64,000 nucleotides of DNA from Thunnus maccoyii (GCF_910596095.1 NC_056552.1:18982611-19046610), one strand, 5' to 3'. Shown: positions 14,215-34,153, counted from the stretch's first letter. A program made the numbers and translations. Notes: generated by a model not told the origin, from the letters alone.

Positions 14215-14777
14215 TCACAGCTAACACTCTTCATGGTGTCTTGCCACGCACTAAACCTCTAATAGCTGTGTTTTGCTCAGTGATTTTCATTTAGGACTAT
14301 TCTTTGCTGAAGCGCAGGCCTCTTTGAAGTGGCTCCAGATAGAAAAAAAGAAGAGTCTGTTGTCTTGTGAAGGCGTTGGCTATTTATTCAGCATGGCTGC
14401 ATTTACATAGTGTTGGCCCCGAGGAGGCAGAGGCTAAACTTAAAACAGGATGTTTTAAAATCATCTCTATTGCATAATTCATTTTATTGACATTATCTTT
14501 ATTCATGCTCATTGTGATGTATGTGAATCATGGGTATGTCTATGAATTGCATTTACAGGAACATGAATACATGGCTGTTTGCTGTAGAGAATAGCTAATT
14601 TTCTATATAGGAGTCAGGCTGTAACGGTGGTTTTTGCAGAGAGTGTGTGTTACTCCAGCTGCCTCCATACTTTCATCCTTTGCCAGTGTGTGTGAGAGTG
14701 TGTGTCTCTCTTTTAGCCCATATATGCCTATTTGTGGCTCTCTCCTGTTCCTTCTATCCTAATCTGTTTTTTCAACT

Positions 14778-14778
<1 letters not shown>

Positions 14779-14806
<28 letters not shown>
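14779..14806. repeat. (TG)n microsatellite
   Basis: Pure GT tract of about 14 units. An (AGG)n tract at 14931-14954 and an (AC)n tract at 15040-15060 follow within 300 bp, making a microsatellite cluster. Confidence 0.9.
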
Positions 14807-14808
<2 letters not shown>

Positions 14809-15438
14809 CTACCTATATACATATGTGTGTGTCAATGTGTCAGAGAGAGCGAGAGAGGGAGAGCTTTGCTGGAAGGAAACAGCTGTCTCTCTGTATGTCA
14901 GGCCTGGGATCTGAAGGGGTAAGGGAGTAAAGGAGGAGGAGGAGGAGGAGGAAGAGCACTGCAGTGCCTGGGGAACTATGACAGCCATCACACTTCGAAA
15001 CTGCGACACACACATAACCCAAGCCACACACAAAGACAAGACACACACACACACACACACCTGGATAATGGTGTGAAGGTTATTTAAAGAGCCCTTGGGT
15101 GTTTGTGGTGTGCTAGTTAAAAATCCTTCAGTGAAATTTGTACTCCCTGACTCATTGCACCTCGGGTTGACTTTATGGCATTTCGAAGGCTGTGATCATA
15201 TTTGACCATTTTTATGTCAGAACATATATTTAATATATATTTAAGTTTTGTTTCCTTCAAATAATTTTAATTGTCAGTGTGGAAAGGCCTCTGAAACAAC
15301 TGTAATAAGCTTTTAAATGAGTAAATAAAATAACTAAACTCTATGGCAGGTTTAATGTTGCTGTGGTCAGAGAGGAGCTTCCATCATATAATATCCACCT
15401 TTAAAGAAAATTCTGGTATGATATGAGGCTCTGACACC

Positions 15439-15592
15439 TTTCTTCATTTTTTTTCTTTCCTTCTTTCTATTTTCCTTTCTTCCTCCTCTCCTTCTTTAAA
15501 GAAACAACTTGTTGGTATGATAAGAAAGGCTACTACATCCTTCTTTCTTTCCTTCCTTACTTAATGCCTTCTTTCTGTCTTTTTTCCTTCCT

Positions 15593-15639
<47 letters not shown>

Positions 15640-16130
15640 GTCTTTCTTTCTTTCCTTACTTCCCCCTCTCCCTCCTTCCTTTCAGGAAAAAACAACATAT
15701 CATATGTAAGGATACTACTTTTCTCTCTCTCTCTCTCTCTGTTTCTCTTTTGCTCCTTCTTTCTGTCCTTTCTTCCTCTCTTCCTTGTTTCCTTCTCTCT
15801 TTTCATATTTCCTTGCTTCTTTATTTTTGCTTCCTTCCTTCCATCCTTCCTTCCTAGTTTCTTTCTTTATTTTCTTGTTTCCTCCTTCCTTCCTTCATTC
15901 TTTCATTCCATGTTTCCTTCCTTCCTTACTTCTTTTCTTCTTTTCCTCCTTTCTTCTGTTCTTCTTTCCTTCCTCCTTTCTTTCCTTCCTTCCTACTTCC
16001 CTTCCTTCTTTCCATCCTTCCTTATTTCCTTCTTTCTTTCCTTCCTTCCTTCCTTGTTTCCTTCTTTCATTTCTTGTCCCCTTCTTTGTTTTGTTTCTCT
16101 TCTTTTTTCTCCCTCTCTGTCACTCTGTCT
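15439..16130 (+). repeat. Long polypyrimidine tract, (TTTC)n core
   Basis: Almost 700 bases are nearly all C and T on the + strand, with a pure (TTTC)n core around 15592-15655 and diverged TTCC/TTTC blocks elsewhere. Two short mixed segments (about 15497-15540 and 15683-15718) interrupt it and share a 'aaacaac...tatgataagaaagg/atatgtaagg' style, so part of the array may have duplicated. Overlapping Phe/Ser/Leu-rich open frames are low-complexity artefacts. Confidence 0.9.
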
Positions 16131-16472
16131 TTTTCTGTACATCCTTTCACTCACATACACAAAATGTCACCTCCACCACTAACTGAGCACTTACTCATGC
16201 ATAATAGCCTGTCACACCTTCCCGTTTGTGTGCCCAATCCTCGCCGCGGATATTAAATTACGGTGGAAGGATACAGCAGCAACACCAGTAAACAGTAACA
16301 TGTATCGTCAGATGCAAAGGCACAGGTACGCTTGTCTCATATGCCGGCAAGCGGCTTTTTTTTTCTCACTTTATCAAATGTCATTGCTCAAAAGGTCAGC
16401 CTTCACAGGCGTTATGCTTGAGATAAAACAATGTACCGCCTCCTCTCATCTCCACTCTCCCTATGGTGGTGA

Positions 16473-16497
16473 TTTTTTTTTTTTTTTTTTTTTTTTT
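16473..16497. repeat. Poly(T) tract of 25
   Basis: Uninterrupted run of 25 T. It could be the reverse-strand tail of an old retroposed sequence, but no SINE body or target-site duplication was recognised beside it. Confidence 0.85.
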
Positions 16498-17539
16498 GAC
16501 CCATAGACAGGATTTGCTATCTTACCCTCTCATGCATTTAAAGCTCACCTAGATCCTCGCAGCTCAACACCCCCCTCTTGAGGTTTTTAAATAAACGGTC
16601 CCCTCTTCTGTGTGCGTGTGTGTGTGTGTGTACAGCGCAGTATGGCTCTATGTTTGTGTGTACAAGTGTGTAAGATTTGTGTGAGCGTACGTGCACTGTG
16701 CCATGCCCGTGTGTTTGACGGATGATGTGTGACAAGTGTGTGGAGTCAGCCCTTTGGTGGGAACCCGCTGGGGCTGGAAGATGCCCTTGTCCTTTTATAT
16801 TTTACAGCATATCTTTTTACTGCTGCGCTCTGCTTCCCCTCTGCACTGTGGCCTGCCACCATACTGTAGCTATAAGCTCATATGCTGATCGATTGGCAGT
16901 TTGACTTTGAAACTAGATAAAACAGCCTCTCCATGCTACATTATTCTGTGTGATGTGGTGACACTAACTAAAATTATACCTAACCTTGGATAAGATTAGA
17001 TGAAACAGAAAACTGTACCACGAGCGAGGATTATTCCAAAGTGAGCAGGTTGAACCACAAGAAACATGAAAGAATTCACAGTGAAACGCTTTGTGCACAA
17101 TCTTGAGCTGTCACAGCTTTTGGATCCTTCATAATGAATGACTTGTAGCTGCCGGAGTGAAATGTTAGTGTCTTACAGAAAGGAAAACATTGATTTGAGG
17201 TGTGAACACCCAAAAATGTTGTGGGTGAGGCAGAGGAGGTGGACATTTGTTAAAATTTGTGAAAATCCTTGCACAGACTCAAGCTACAGATTTACCATCC
17301 CGCTCGGCCTGCAATGTTTTACACCAAAGAGAAAAGATGTTCGCCTTTCTCTGTACAGTCAGAGAAGGAGTGCTGTGTGGGAGTGCACATTTCACCCCCA
17401 ACTGAACACTGACGGCAGGAATGTGACCGAACCAGAATTTTACTTGGACAAACAAACGCAGTGTGTTTTTATTTTGCCTTTTTCTTAATGTTGATAACAG
17501 CGCAAAAGGAAATGCCTCTTCTTTATTTTCCTTCCTTCT

Positions 17540-17541
17540 TC

Positions 17542-17574
<33 letters not shown>

Positions 17575-17577
17575 TGC
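17540..17577. repeat. (CT)n microsatellite
   Basis: CT dinucleotide tract with one G interruption. Confidence 0.85.
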
Positions 17578-19255
17578 TCCCGGTGTCTCTGAGGTAAACT
17601 AGGCACAGGTAGATTTTCCAGATGCGGTGCTCTCGTTCACCTTTATACTCTCTCGCTGCTGTGTGTTTGCTTGCTAGACCTCCGCTGCCCCACTGGCTGC
17701 TGGGGCCCCATCGGAGCTGGAAGCGCAGCCAAGAAACTGTCTGGCCACCCAGTGTAAACTATGTGTTTACAGCCGTGCCGGGGTCACACTGGGCATGCTC
17801 CGCTCAGTACGTCTCACCTGCTGCCGATGATAAAGGATCTAATGTCGGTGTTGACATAATCCTACATAAAGAATATACATTTCTATATGTCTTTACAGAA
17901 CAGCATTTGGCAGTTCAACTATTCCTCACTGTGGTAGAAAGGAAATGTATGCTTTTCCTGGCAGCTTAGTGCTAGATATCTACTTATCATTCAGCATAAA
18001 TCCGCTATGGATTTGTAAATATTTTAAAGGTTAAGCTCAAGCAGGCAGTCCAAAGTGAAAGGGACGAGTAGCTCTTGAGCAACAGACATGTCTGCCCTCT
18101 GCTCTGTTTTCTCTGAGCTCACTGCGCACTGTGTACTCAAACATTTATAGAGCCCCCACCAAGACTTTATCATGTGGTCGCATTTATGTATGTTTCCTCT
18201 GCCTTAAGTTGACGGCACAGCCTCCTCGTAACAACATGCCCCTAATGGTTTGCTTGATCAGAGCACGCTCAGAACACAGGTGCCTGAACACAGGTGCTGC
18301 TGTTAGAGGATTCAAACATAATGTTACGTAACTGCATATTTGTTAGTTCAAAGAACACTCGCAGAGATCTACTGTGCTGTAGTTTGTCCCTGGTTATTCT
18401 CTCCGTTTGACTCCAGCGCCTTTGTCACGTTTTACCTTTTCTTCTCTCTTTTATTCTTCCCTTTTTTTCAGTCGTCCTCTCTCCGGGTCAGTGGGGGAGT
18501 GTTATGCCATGCTCTAAATAACTTTATTGACATTTGAATTTGATGTGGATCACGGTAATTATCCAGCCTTCCTGCTTCCTGGCTCTCATTCACATCAGTG
18601 CACATCTCAAGCCGGGGTGCAGGCAGAGAGATTTGTCTCAAGCTTGTATTCACATCCTGCTCACTCATATTATCATTCATATTCTTGTGGAAAAGCACTG
18701 ACACAAAACACATGCACCTAACGCACGTCATCGTGGTTCAAGAATAGAAGCATGAATAAAGCAGCATATTGTGGTATCTTCCCCTATGGAGATGGCAATG
18801 TAGCGGGAATATGTGAAGTATGCTTGTGGATTTCTTTAAGGCTGAATGACCATGAATCATTTCACCAGTATGTTTGCTCATGCTTATCCTCCAAGAGATC
18901 TCCATGACTACGCTCCTGCACAGACAGCACACTCTTGAAACACTGGCAAGTTAGAACTCCACTATCAGACAAGTTGTCTGTAGTATCTAGACGATTTGAC
19001 TGCACATGATCCTGTCATGCAAAACTTTCCTGCTCAGATGCCAAGGGAAGGTTTTCATATTAAAAATGCACTAACACTATTTTTGATGCTGTATCATATT
19101 GTCATTATTATGTGAAAATGTTGTATCTCCAAAATGTCAGCTTTTTAGATTGTAACAGTTTATTATATATTTATTATAACATTTTAGCTTGATGGCAGTT
19201 TATCTGTTATATCATCCTGTGGGTTTTGAAATCATAGAATCAGACGCAATGTGCT

Positions 19256-20332
19256 AATTTTGGGAAATACGTTTATTTGCTTTCTTGTCAAGAGTTAGAT
19301 GAGAAGATTGATACCATTCTCATATCCAAATATGAAGCTACAATCAGCAGCCGGATAGCTTAGCTTAGCATAAAGACTGGAAAGAGGTAGCCTGGCTAGC
19401 TCATAAATTAACACCTCATATCTCGGATTTTAATATGTACAAAACCTGAAGTGAGAAAAGTTAAGTTGTGGTTTTACAACTATGACTTCCTGGAGTTTTG
19501 TTGTCCCTTTGAGTTGCCAGACAACCAGCTAAGGCTCTACCAATTTAAGCCAGGCTCAGATTACAGGAGTTTTGGGCCGATTTATCCCCGATTCACCCCT
19601 CCCGACAATCAGAGGAGAAATCTGGTCTGTGAGCTTGGTTGGTACCGATGTTCAGCCCAGATTATCATGTAATGTGAGGGGTTAACAGATCCAATCTTAA
19701 ACCTCCTCTCGCAGACTCATGGAGGCCGCCCTGTTAATTTCAAACATGTTTGATATTTAGGATTTAAAATCTGGATGATTATGTAACTACTCTCCGAGCA
19801 GGACCACAATAGCCAATGATAGAGCTGACAGTAATGCCAAGCAACAGTAAACGTTCTAGCTCTTGAGGCTAACGTTAGCTAGCGTACTACTGTTGACATT
19901 ACGCCTCCAGTTCCCTTGAAGAACAGACTTTTTTTTCATCCAGACTTGTTTAGCCTTCTGCTTTATTAATTTTTTTTTTCTCACTGCAAAGCACTACTAA
20001 AGCAAGTTGCACCCTGTCAGTCTCTATTTTGTTTACATTTCCAATTTGTTAATATCCTGTAGTGTGTGATGCGCTGTTATTTTGAAATCTTGCAGAGTGT
20101 GCAATCTGTGAAGTTTCTCCTTATGTGCGTGATGCAACCCCATTTCAAAATCGGTTAGGATTTTAAAACTCAGCCAGGCTTTAGCAATTCATCTAAATTG
20201 AATTGACAATCTCTATGCTACGCTAAGCTAACTGGCTTCTGGCTATTGCTTCATATTTAGTATACCAACATGAGTGTAATGTTGATCTTCTTGTCTAAAG
20301 CTTGGCAAGAAAGTGAATTTACCAAAATGTTG
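19256..20332. mobile_element. Non-autonomous DNA transposon with long terminal inverted repeats
   Basis: The left end reads ATTTTGGGAAATACG then GCTTTCTTGTCAAG. The right end, reverse-complemented, reads ATTTTGGTAAATTCACTTTC then TTGCCAAGC and GACAAGAAGAT. The inner arms contain TAGCTTAGCTTAGCATAAAG on the left and TATGCTACGCTAAGCTAAC on the right, the same arms seen in the copy at 1191-1503. The interior (about 19450-20200) matches nothing in the shorter copy and may be a nested insertion. No transposase is visible. Ends are approximate. Confidence 0.65.
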
Positions 20333-22115
20333 ATTACAGTTGCTGTTGATAAACAATTGTAAACAAGACACACATAGAATAGGTCAACATTTCTCAATAG
20401 AGAATGGAGAACTTCGTAAGCACGCTATTTGGTAATTCTACCAAAGAATTCCATTGGATTTAATCCTCTCACGCTCACTTTACATAAAAAAAATCAAGTT
20501 TAACCTAACCTTAACTTTTATACATTTTTATCCCCAAAAGACATCACTGATTTATCCTCCCAAGACTAATGTTACAGACATTTGGTGGGAAATAAAACAG
20601 TGACACTTGTCCCCATCTATGAAACAGTTGTCACTGTGTCAGTCTGTATGCTGGACTGAATGATACTATCCTATAGCATGTGCGAGGCTGAGCAGCACTG
20701 GTGTAAATAGACCAGACTGCTCTCCGCATTCAAAGTCTGCATCATTTTTCCTTGATGTAGAGTGAGAGCTGTGTCCCTGAAGCAAGGCTATCCGTGAAAA
20801 GGAGAGCGATACAATCAACAGACAGCGCTCGGCCTTTACTTACAGAGCCGCGCAGGAGTGAGGGATGAACAGCCATCTGCATGTGGCTGTCTGTCAAACG
20901 CTTGCAGGGAGATAGAGGATGGAGAAAGATTAGAGAAAGACAGAACAAGAGCAATAAAAAAGCAGAGGAAATTGGGGGATTTTTAGTGGACGAGTGTGTT
21001 TCTGGGCTCCATGTTGGGCTAGTTAATGACTGGTGCATATGTCAGCCACGCAGCTGTGGAGTTACAATCAGCCAGCCAGCTGAGGAAGGGAGCGACGAAT
21101 GGAAGGAAAGGAGAAAGAAAGAGAGAGAGGCAGACAGATATGAAGTATTAAGCTGTGGATGCACAGAAAAGTGGAGAGAGGAGTTCTGCGCGAGCGAAGG
21201 CGAGAAGCAGAGGAGGTGAGACACTGTAGAGGATTTGAGCGAAATAAACAGAGAGAGGCATCCAGAGGGAATAGAGAGAGGAGAGAGAGAGAAGTTGCCA
21301 AGATAGTTTCCATTCTTCTCATCCTCCCTCAACTAGCTGAAGCAGAAATGGCAGAGGCTGCAGTCCAAATCATTACACTCAACTGCCTTCCTGGAAAGTA
21401 TTTACTGTTGTCAATAAATAAAAAGCAAAGAGACGGCAGTGTTCATAAAAGGAAAAATAACTAAAATCTCAAGGAGTATTTTCACCCACACCTCCTTTGA
21501 CTTTGGTTTTTTACTCCGGCCTGGTCTGTCCTGCCCCGTCCTGGCCCATGTTCCATCAGCTCTGGGATTTAAGCCTTAAGAGCCTCTTTTCCCTCCAGTA
21601 AGAGCTTTAAGGCAAAATGTGTGTGGAAAGCAATTTTTGGGGGAAGGATCAGAGCCGGACAGAAATAGGTACAGATCGAGAACAGGAGTGGGCGCTTTAA
21701 GAGGAAGACTTTGACCTTGAATTGTCGCCGCTCCTTGTTGCCCCACAAAACACCCACATTCACTTCCGCGAAGGCTTTTTTTGTGAGGCGAGGACACTTT
21801 TATTGTGTCTTGGTTATTGCTCACAAATGCTGTTCGCAGTATTAGGTACACGGCTGTAAAGCCGGCGTGTTTTATCACAGACTAGCCTGCTGTGAAGTAA
21901 CATATCTTTGGAAATGTGAAGTTCTGCAGATGTCAGAATAACACATTCACCAATACCGATGTGCTGCAAGTACTGTAATATTGAATTCCTGTATGAAGTG
22001 AACTCTTCTCTCACGATGCTGTTTAAAATATGTTGCATGTTGTTGATTGTGAAAACCTTGGCTTTGCATGACACTTATACCTTACCTCTGTGTCTTTTCC
22101 CTTGTGTCTCTGCAG

Positions 22116-28612
<6,497 letters not shown>

Positions 28613-30400
28613 CTGGCTGGGAGGGGGTGGGTGGGTTGGGGGGTTGGAAGCTGGGTAGGACGGAATCCCTGAAGATAGAGGATTGGACTGAGCAGGTCCA
28701 GTCATCCTTTTAAACAGAACTGGCGTCCTGCGACACAGATGAGTTCCATCTGTATTGAGTTTCTCAGAGGGTTTGATTTGCTGAACTTACCAGGGACGCC
28801 CGCCTGCCGGAAGTGAATATAAGCTGTCTGGAAGTGGAAGCCTGCTGGATAGGACTGGACTCTGACAAACAGTGCAACGGCTTTAACTGCGCCGAAGCTC
28901 GAGACGCAGGTGATGTCGAAGACTTCTGGATGGATCTGGGGCCCGGATCATAAACTGAAACTGATCCACCCCCTCATCACCTAGACTCCTTAAAATATCC
29001 AACCCTGACTCTTGTGTAGGATAGTATCACCACAGCTGACCCCAAACACCGACCCACCGCAGCACTACCAAACCATGAAAGTCTTGCAAGAGACGCCTTC
29101 TCTTTGTCTTCTTCTGGACCCTTTTTTGAATTCAGTGAATTCTGAGGGACTTGTAAAGAATCTCCCGACCCTCCCTCCGCTCTTCACAAGCTGAATTATG
29201 TGTTTCTACGTATCGTTGGTATTGCAAGTGTTCCGGTTCACGGTGGAGGAGGAAGAGGTCGACTTCCTGTTGTCTTAATTATCAAAAACTATGTTGTATT
29301 GGTTTGCCGCAAAAATGATTTATTGCATAGTGTCTTTTTTTATTTTAATTCTGCTGAGCTGCTTCAGCCTTTATCATCGGTATTCAAGATGGAAATATTT
29401 GATTGGAGTGCAGGTTAACTCCTGGATTTGTCCATTAATTTTTGCCCATAAATGTTACTTGTCCTTAAGAGAGTATTTATTGAAAGTCATATTTATTGTT
29501 TGAAATGAGTAATAATACATAATCAGTAACACAGCATCATTTGTTCTGTTAAAAAGAACTATTTAATTTACATTACAGAGGTGTACTTCCTCATTTGTCC
29601 AAAAGAGGGCAAAACGAGCACGTGCAAAAGCAGCTGCCAGGTCCGTGCCTCTCATTAACGTCACAGCTCTGCATATTTCACCCCATTTTTAATATCAAGC
29701 CAGAATTAAAACCGGTTTACAGCTACCGTCAAGTATTGGTTACATTCAAATGAGCAAGTCTACACCTGTGTTTACAACATTGAATCCATTTTCAACTACT
29801 GTTTCTGTTTTTTTTTTTCTTTTCAGTGCAACAGATATGAGGTTAGATTTACAGTATGGTACCAAAAGCCAAATGTGACACTAATTGTTTTATATTATTG
29901 TTTCTTTGTAATATATTTGATGTCCAGATGTTGCTGTTGTGGAGAGATTATTTTTCAGGATGTATATTTCATTCATCACCAACAGCTGATAGTTTAGCTG
30001 TCGGTGTCAACGATTCAGTCACTGGCTGAAAGTTAATATATACAGTAGGAAAATCTAGTGCCTGTGCAATGATAGAAATACTTGAATGTGTGGTTTCATA
30101 GCAGAAAGGTTTAAACTCCTCCCGGGTACGAGCTATAGATAAGATGCGGAGGTCTACATATATGTGTGTGCTGACTCCATCTGTTCCATGAGGGTTTTAT
30201 AAAGTCTTAAGTTTCCATAGTCCTGTGTCAGTACAGTGTGTATGGACGTATGGGTGGATCCATGGAGAACGTTAGATGATGTGTTCTTAAAGTGAAAATG
30301 CTTCTTTTTTATTCGACTCATTGTTTCTGTGGATTTTTTTTTTTTCATTTCTTTGCATCATGGTAAAAGTGCAATAAAACAAAATACGCAGAATATTATA
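28613..30400 (+). other. fam20c 3' UTR (inferred)
   Basis: No open frame of note follows the stop codon. The first well-placed AATAAA on this strand with no better earlier candidate is at 30373-30378, giving a 3' UTR of about 1.8 kb. The UTR extent is inferred. A G-rich stretch (GGGAGGGGGTGGGTGGGTTG, about 28620-28640) follows directly after the stop. Confidence 0.55.
30373..30378 (+). promoter_or_regulatory. Candidate polyadenylation signal of fam20c
   Basis: Canonical AATAAA in an AT-rich context, followed within 40 bases by TG- and T-rich sequence. The assignment to fam20c is positional. Confidence 0.5.
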
Positions 30401-30834
30401 ATGCTTCGATGTAATTTTTAGGAGTATTAGTATGTGAGTGTGTTTGTTTAATATGCATGTTTTAATATTATTTAGGAGATTATTCATAGACAAACATCCA
30501 CGTAGCTCAACAACAGTGTCGTCCAGCCTGTGAAGCCTGGGTAATAATTCATGATTATAAAACATGTAAAACACCATTTCATGAACATGTAAACACAATA
30601 AGTATCCACCCATCTGACGTGTTTGAGGAAAATATATAAATAATCTTGCTTTGGAAAGAGCCAGAAAAATGAGAAGAAGAATGAAATTTCTTTTCCAGGA
30701 AACTTTCAGGAAAACTTCCTAGAAAGTGCGTGGCTGGAAAGTTTATAGCATAGCACTAAAACATAAGCTTTCCACCACTGCAAGCTTACAAGGCTTACAA
30801 ATGTTCCCTTCCCTGCCTTCAGAGGCTGAGTAGT

Positions 30835-30886
30835 ACTTCACATTTTACTTTGACATGTAAAATTGGTGGAGTACCCCTTTAAACAA
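30835..30886. repeat. Fragment of a TTAA MITE end
   Basis: Reverse-complemented it reads TTAAAGGGGTACTCCACCAA then TTTTACATGTCAAAGT, nearly the same as the left end of the MITE at 34550-34860. No matching opposite end was found, so it is a fragment or a badly decayed copy. Confidence 0.6.
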
Positions 30887-32174
30887 CCAAAATAAGTACT
30901 TTGACCTTATTTGACTTCTACTGGTGACCAGAGAGAATTTAAAAGCTCATCATTTAACCACTGTCTCATGGTATTCCAAGCTTCCAATGATCATGAATGG
31001 CACTTTTGATACAGTACACACTTCCAGGACTAAAGCAATTAAGGAAAATAATGCTAAATATGCTACTAATAATAATTTTAAAAGCCCACGGATTGAAAAG
31101 AAGTCGTCTTTAACTCTCCTTTAGTTCTATTTTTGTTGTCCACTAACTACTGAGAAATATATCTGCTTTTAGCTGCTAAAAGCTCCATTATGTTCACCAG
31201 CTAGTCGCTGACTTTGTCTGTTGAAGCTTTTTTGCTGAAAACAGCTGCCTGCAGTGCTCTGTCCAGTAAACAATACTGGTGAGAGCAGTGACAGTGAACC
31301 AAAACAGTGAAGTTGCAGTCTGGCAAATCAAAGTAATGAGTTGCTATAAGGCTTCATAGAGCTTAGAGGAAGTGCGGAGTCGGTGATTATTATCTGTGGG
31401 CTCATAAGAAGAAGCTGTACTCCCCTCACATACAAGTACAAATATGGCAACTTTAATGTCATTTGCAGACTAATTTTATGGTGAGCAGTAGCTAATATGT
31501 TCACTTTGAAAGAATCAGAATCCTATCTTAATACTTAATGATTATTGAATTGCTTGCCAAAGAAACACTGATGAAACTTACAGCATCAACTGTATCATGT
31601 CCTCAATTGTTTGAACAGACAGGCATGCAGCTCATGGAAATAAAGCTTTGTGTTAACCAAAAACAAAGGAAGATCAGGGATTTCATCAGCAGCCGTGTGA
31701 CCCTCGGTATGGGCCTCCTTTTAGTATCACACTGAAGATGTCACCAAAAACAAAAAGCAGTCTGAACCAAGTTTTTAATTCTAAAGAAAAAGTTATTTTT
31801 GTACATGAATTTTGTGCCAGTGATGAATCAGCTTAATAACCCTCTGTGGTGAAAAATGCTGCACAACTGCAACGTGACTTCAGCTCCGATCAAGATAAAC
31901 ATAGCCGACCCCATAAAGTCAGAACTGCTCGAGTTTTGCTTCATCTACTTTGTACAGACTGAATACTCAGGTGAACACAGGCCTGCTCTGGAGGTTTCTA
32001 CAGTGTAATTTGACAGAGGATGGCTGCACAGTACAGTGCAAAGGAAAATGGCCCTCAGCCTCCGCTCTCTGCATAAGCATGTTTACAGTTCCCAGTACAC
32101 TGTTGTGTTTTGATAACCTTTCCTCACAGAACAGCCCCCGGAAAAGCTACTTGGTTGGTTTACATAAATGAACG

Positions 32175-32176
<2 letters not shown>

Positions 32177-32250
<74 letters not shown>
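32177..32250. repeat. (CA)n microsatellite, 74 bp
   Basis: Uninterrupted CA repeat of 37 units, the longest pure dinucleotide array in the window. Confidence 0.97.
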
Positions 32251-32255
<5 letters not shown>

Positions 32256-34153
32256 GCAGACAAAGCTATGAATGGAGGAAGCGGAGTTTGAGACAACCAT
32301 CAGAGGGACAGAGAGTGACCAGAGGAGAACTAAGGGCTGTAATCGCTGCGGCCGGCCGCAGACAGGACGGCAGAGGAAGCCTCGTCATGGGAGCGAACCA
32401 TGAGGTGCTTATCAGATCTCACTTCAAACCAACCTGATTCCATGACCCCCTCTTCTCCTCTGCACTGCCTCTCTCTGTTGGTCCTATTTGGTCTATTTAG
32501 TTTTGTATGAATCTGTTTTTCTTGTCTGGAGTGAAGCAGCCCAGACGACTCCTCACAGTTCACCTAAATGAACTTGAATTATTCTAGCCCTGTGGTGGCT
32601 ATTTGTGCAATGAAGTCAGTCATGTTGCTTTGTGGTTAAGCATTATAGCAGATCAACCTTGTAACACAATACTAAAGATAATACTGCATGTATAATGGGT
32701 GAGCAAAAACATTCAATTGTTATTGTAGGCTACATATGGGCTTTAATTAATATAGAGTGCATTACAAAAATGTACTACATTAAAGGCCAGGGGTGGACTT
32801 AGCTGAGCTAACACTGAGAAGTTGATCAGGCAAAAAAGCACGCACTGTATATAGTAGTCTATAGTGGCCCTTTACACTTTTTAAATTGTACTTGATAGTC
32901 GACAGTGTAGTCACAGGGGAATGACGTTAATGTATGGTGTTGCAGTTATATGGTATGTATGTGCCTTAACCATAAAGCTACCAGGATGCCCCTTATTATG
33001 TTGTTTAAAAAAAAACATTTTATTAACTGTGACTTTCCCAAAGTTTGGGGATTTACAAGAGACAGATTATAGAAAAGATAAAAAATCTAAATCAAAGCAG
33101 CAGAGGCCGAGATATCCTGACTTTTAAGACTCTTGTGTGGGTCCAGCTTGAAAAACACTGCATCCTACATTTCCCGTAATGCAAATTCATTGCAGCTTTA
33201 ATCAGACCCTCCCTATTTTCTAAGTGTGCACGTCTTTCGAACTTCAAACCCATAGTTTATAACTCAGGCAGGCTTTAAAATAATGTAGTCTCTGTGCACA
33301 TGCTGAGATAACCCTGATGACATCATCAATATTGTAATCAGCCAATAAAATATAGTGTTAGTATTTAGTTGTATGTAAACTCCCCCTCAGGTTCTTAAAA
33401 CCCCCAAATTCCTGGAAAAAAATAGGAAAGACATGACCTCAGTATCCATGGTAGCAAGAGAGATCAGTGATATCAGTTTCCTTTTTGTGCTTCTAGATGC
33501 TCTTCATCTTTTCATGAAGCCACATAGAAAATCTAGGCTTTAAAATTGAGTTGACCTTTCAGTTGCTTCATTAGCCTATCAGAAATAATCAGAGAATTGC
33601 TTTAATGTCTCTGGGTTGCACCAATATAGCGCCTACAGGCTACTCCTGCACCAGCGAGGCCACACACAGAGTCCTGGCAGACCTCAGGCTGTTTTCCCGG
33701 CCTCTGTCGCCTCACGGGAGACCTCCAATTGCCCCGTTAAGAGCCCTTCAAAATACACATCCCACTGTTTTATAGACACGGAAACAATTTATGGCCATTA
33801 TAGAACATTATAGATAGCATCTACAAAACTTCCCGTTGTTGACTAAACGTCTGCCAGAGTGGACACACACACACCCCAAAGAGTTAACGGAGAGAAAAAG
33901 AAAACAAAGATGCAAAGGATCTTGTTTGTTGGTTTGGGGTTAGATGTTTTAAGTACAGCTACAGAGATTAGACTATAAAAAGAACCAAAATAAAACATGA
34001 AGGCAGTCTACAAGACCAGCGGACCACCCAGAATCCTGCTGGAGGTGGGGTAGAGGAGCAGTTTTTCCAGCATTCTCGCCCCGGGTTCAGACGACCCAGA
34101 CTGCTACTGTGAGACCGCCTGGATGGGACCAGTTTAGCTCAGTCGAGTTCAAG

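Larger units (their letters stand above)
1..22115. other. Exon-poor region, probable fam20c intron or upstream flank
   Basis: No exon could be recognised on either strand. The open frames here are short, low in complexity or resemble no protein family I know. The first recognisable fam20c exon starts at 22116 in mid-codon, so at least one earlier exon (the signal anchor and N-lobe part in vertebrate FAM20C) must lie in this stretch or to its left. I looked for the expected preceding exon, which should end in an F-K-P-M-K-like peptide with a donor after AA, and did not find a convincing one. The region is therefore probably one very long intron. It holds microsatellites, a long pyrimidine tract, and copies of several fish repeat families listed separately. 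An AT-rich block near 11890-12060 looks non-repetitive and could be conserved non-coding DNA, but that is a guess. Confidence 0.55.

Noticed and set aside
15564-16186. Long Phe/Ser/Leu-rich open frames
   Set aside because: Produced by the TTTC/TTCC repeat; low complexity.
17138-17488. 116-codon open frame on the + strand
   Set aside because: Mixed composition but no family resemblance and no exon-like borders; treated as chance in a gene-free region.
17622-17969. 115-codon open frame on the + strand
   Set aside because: No recognised domain, and not supported by neighbouring exons.
19451-19672. 73-codon frame as a transposase fragment
   Set aside because: No catalytic motif or recognised transposase signature; probably repeat sequence without coding function.
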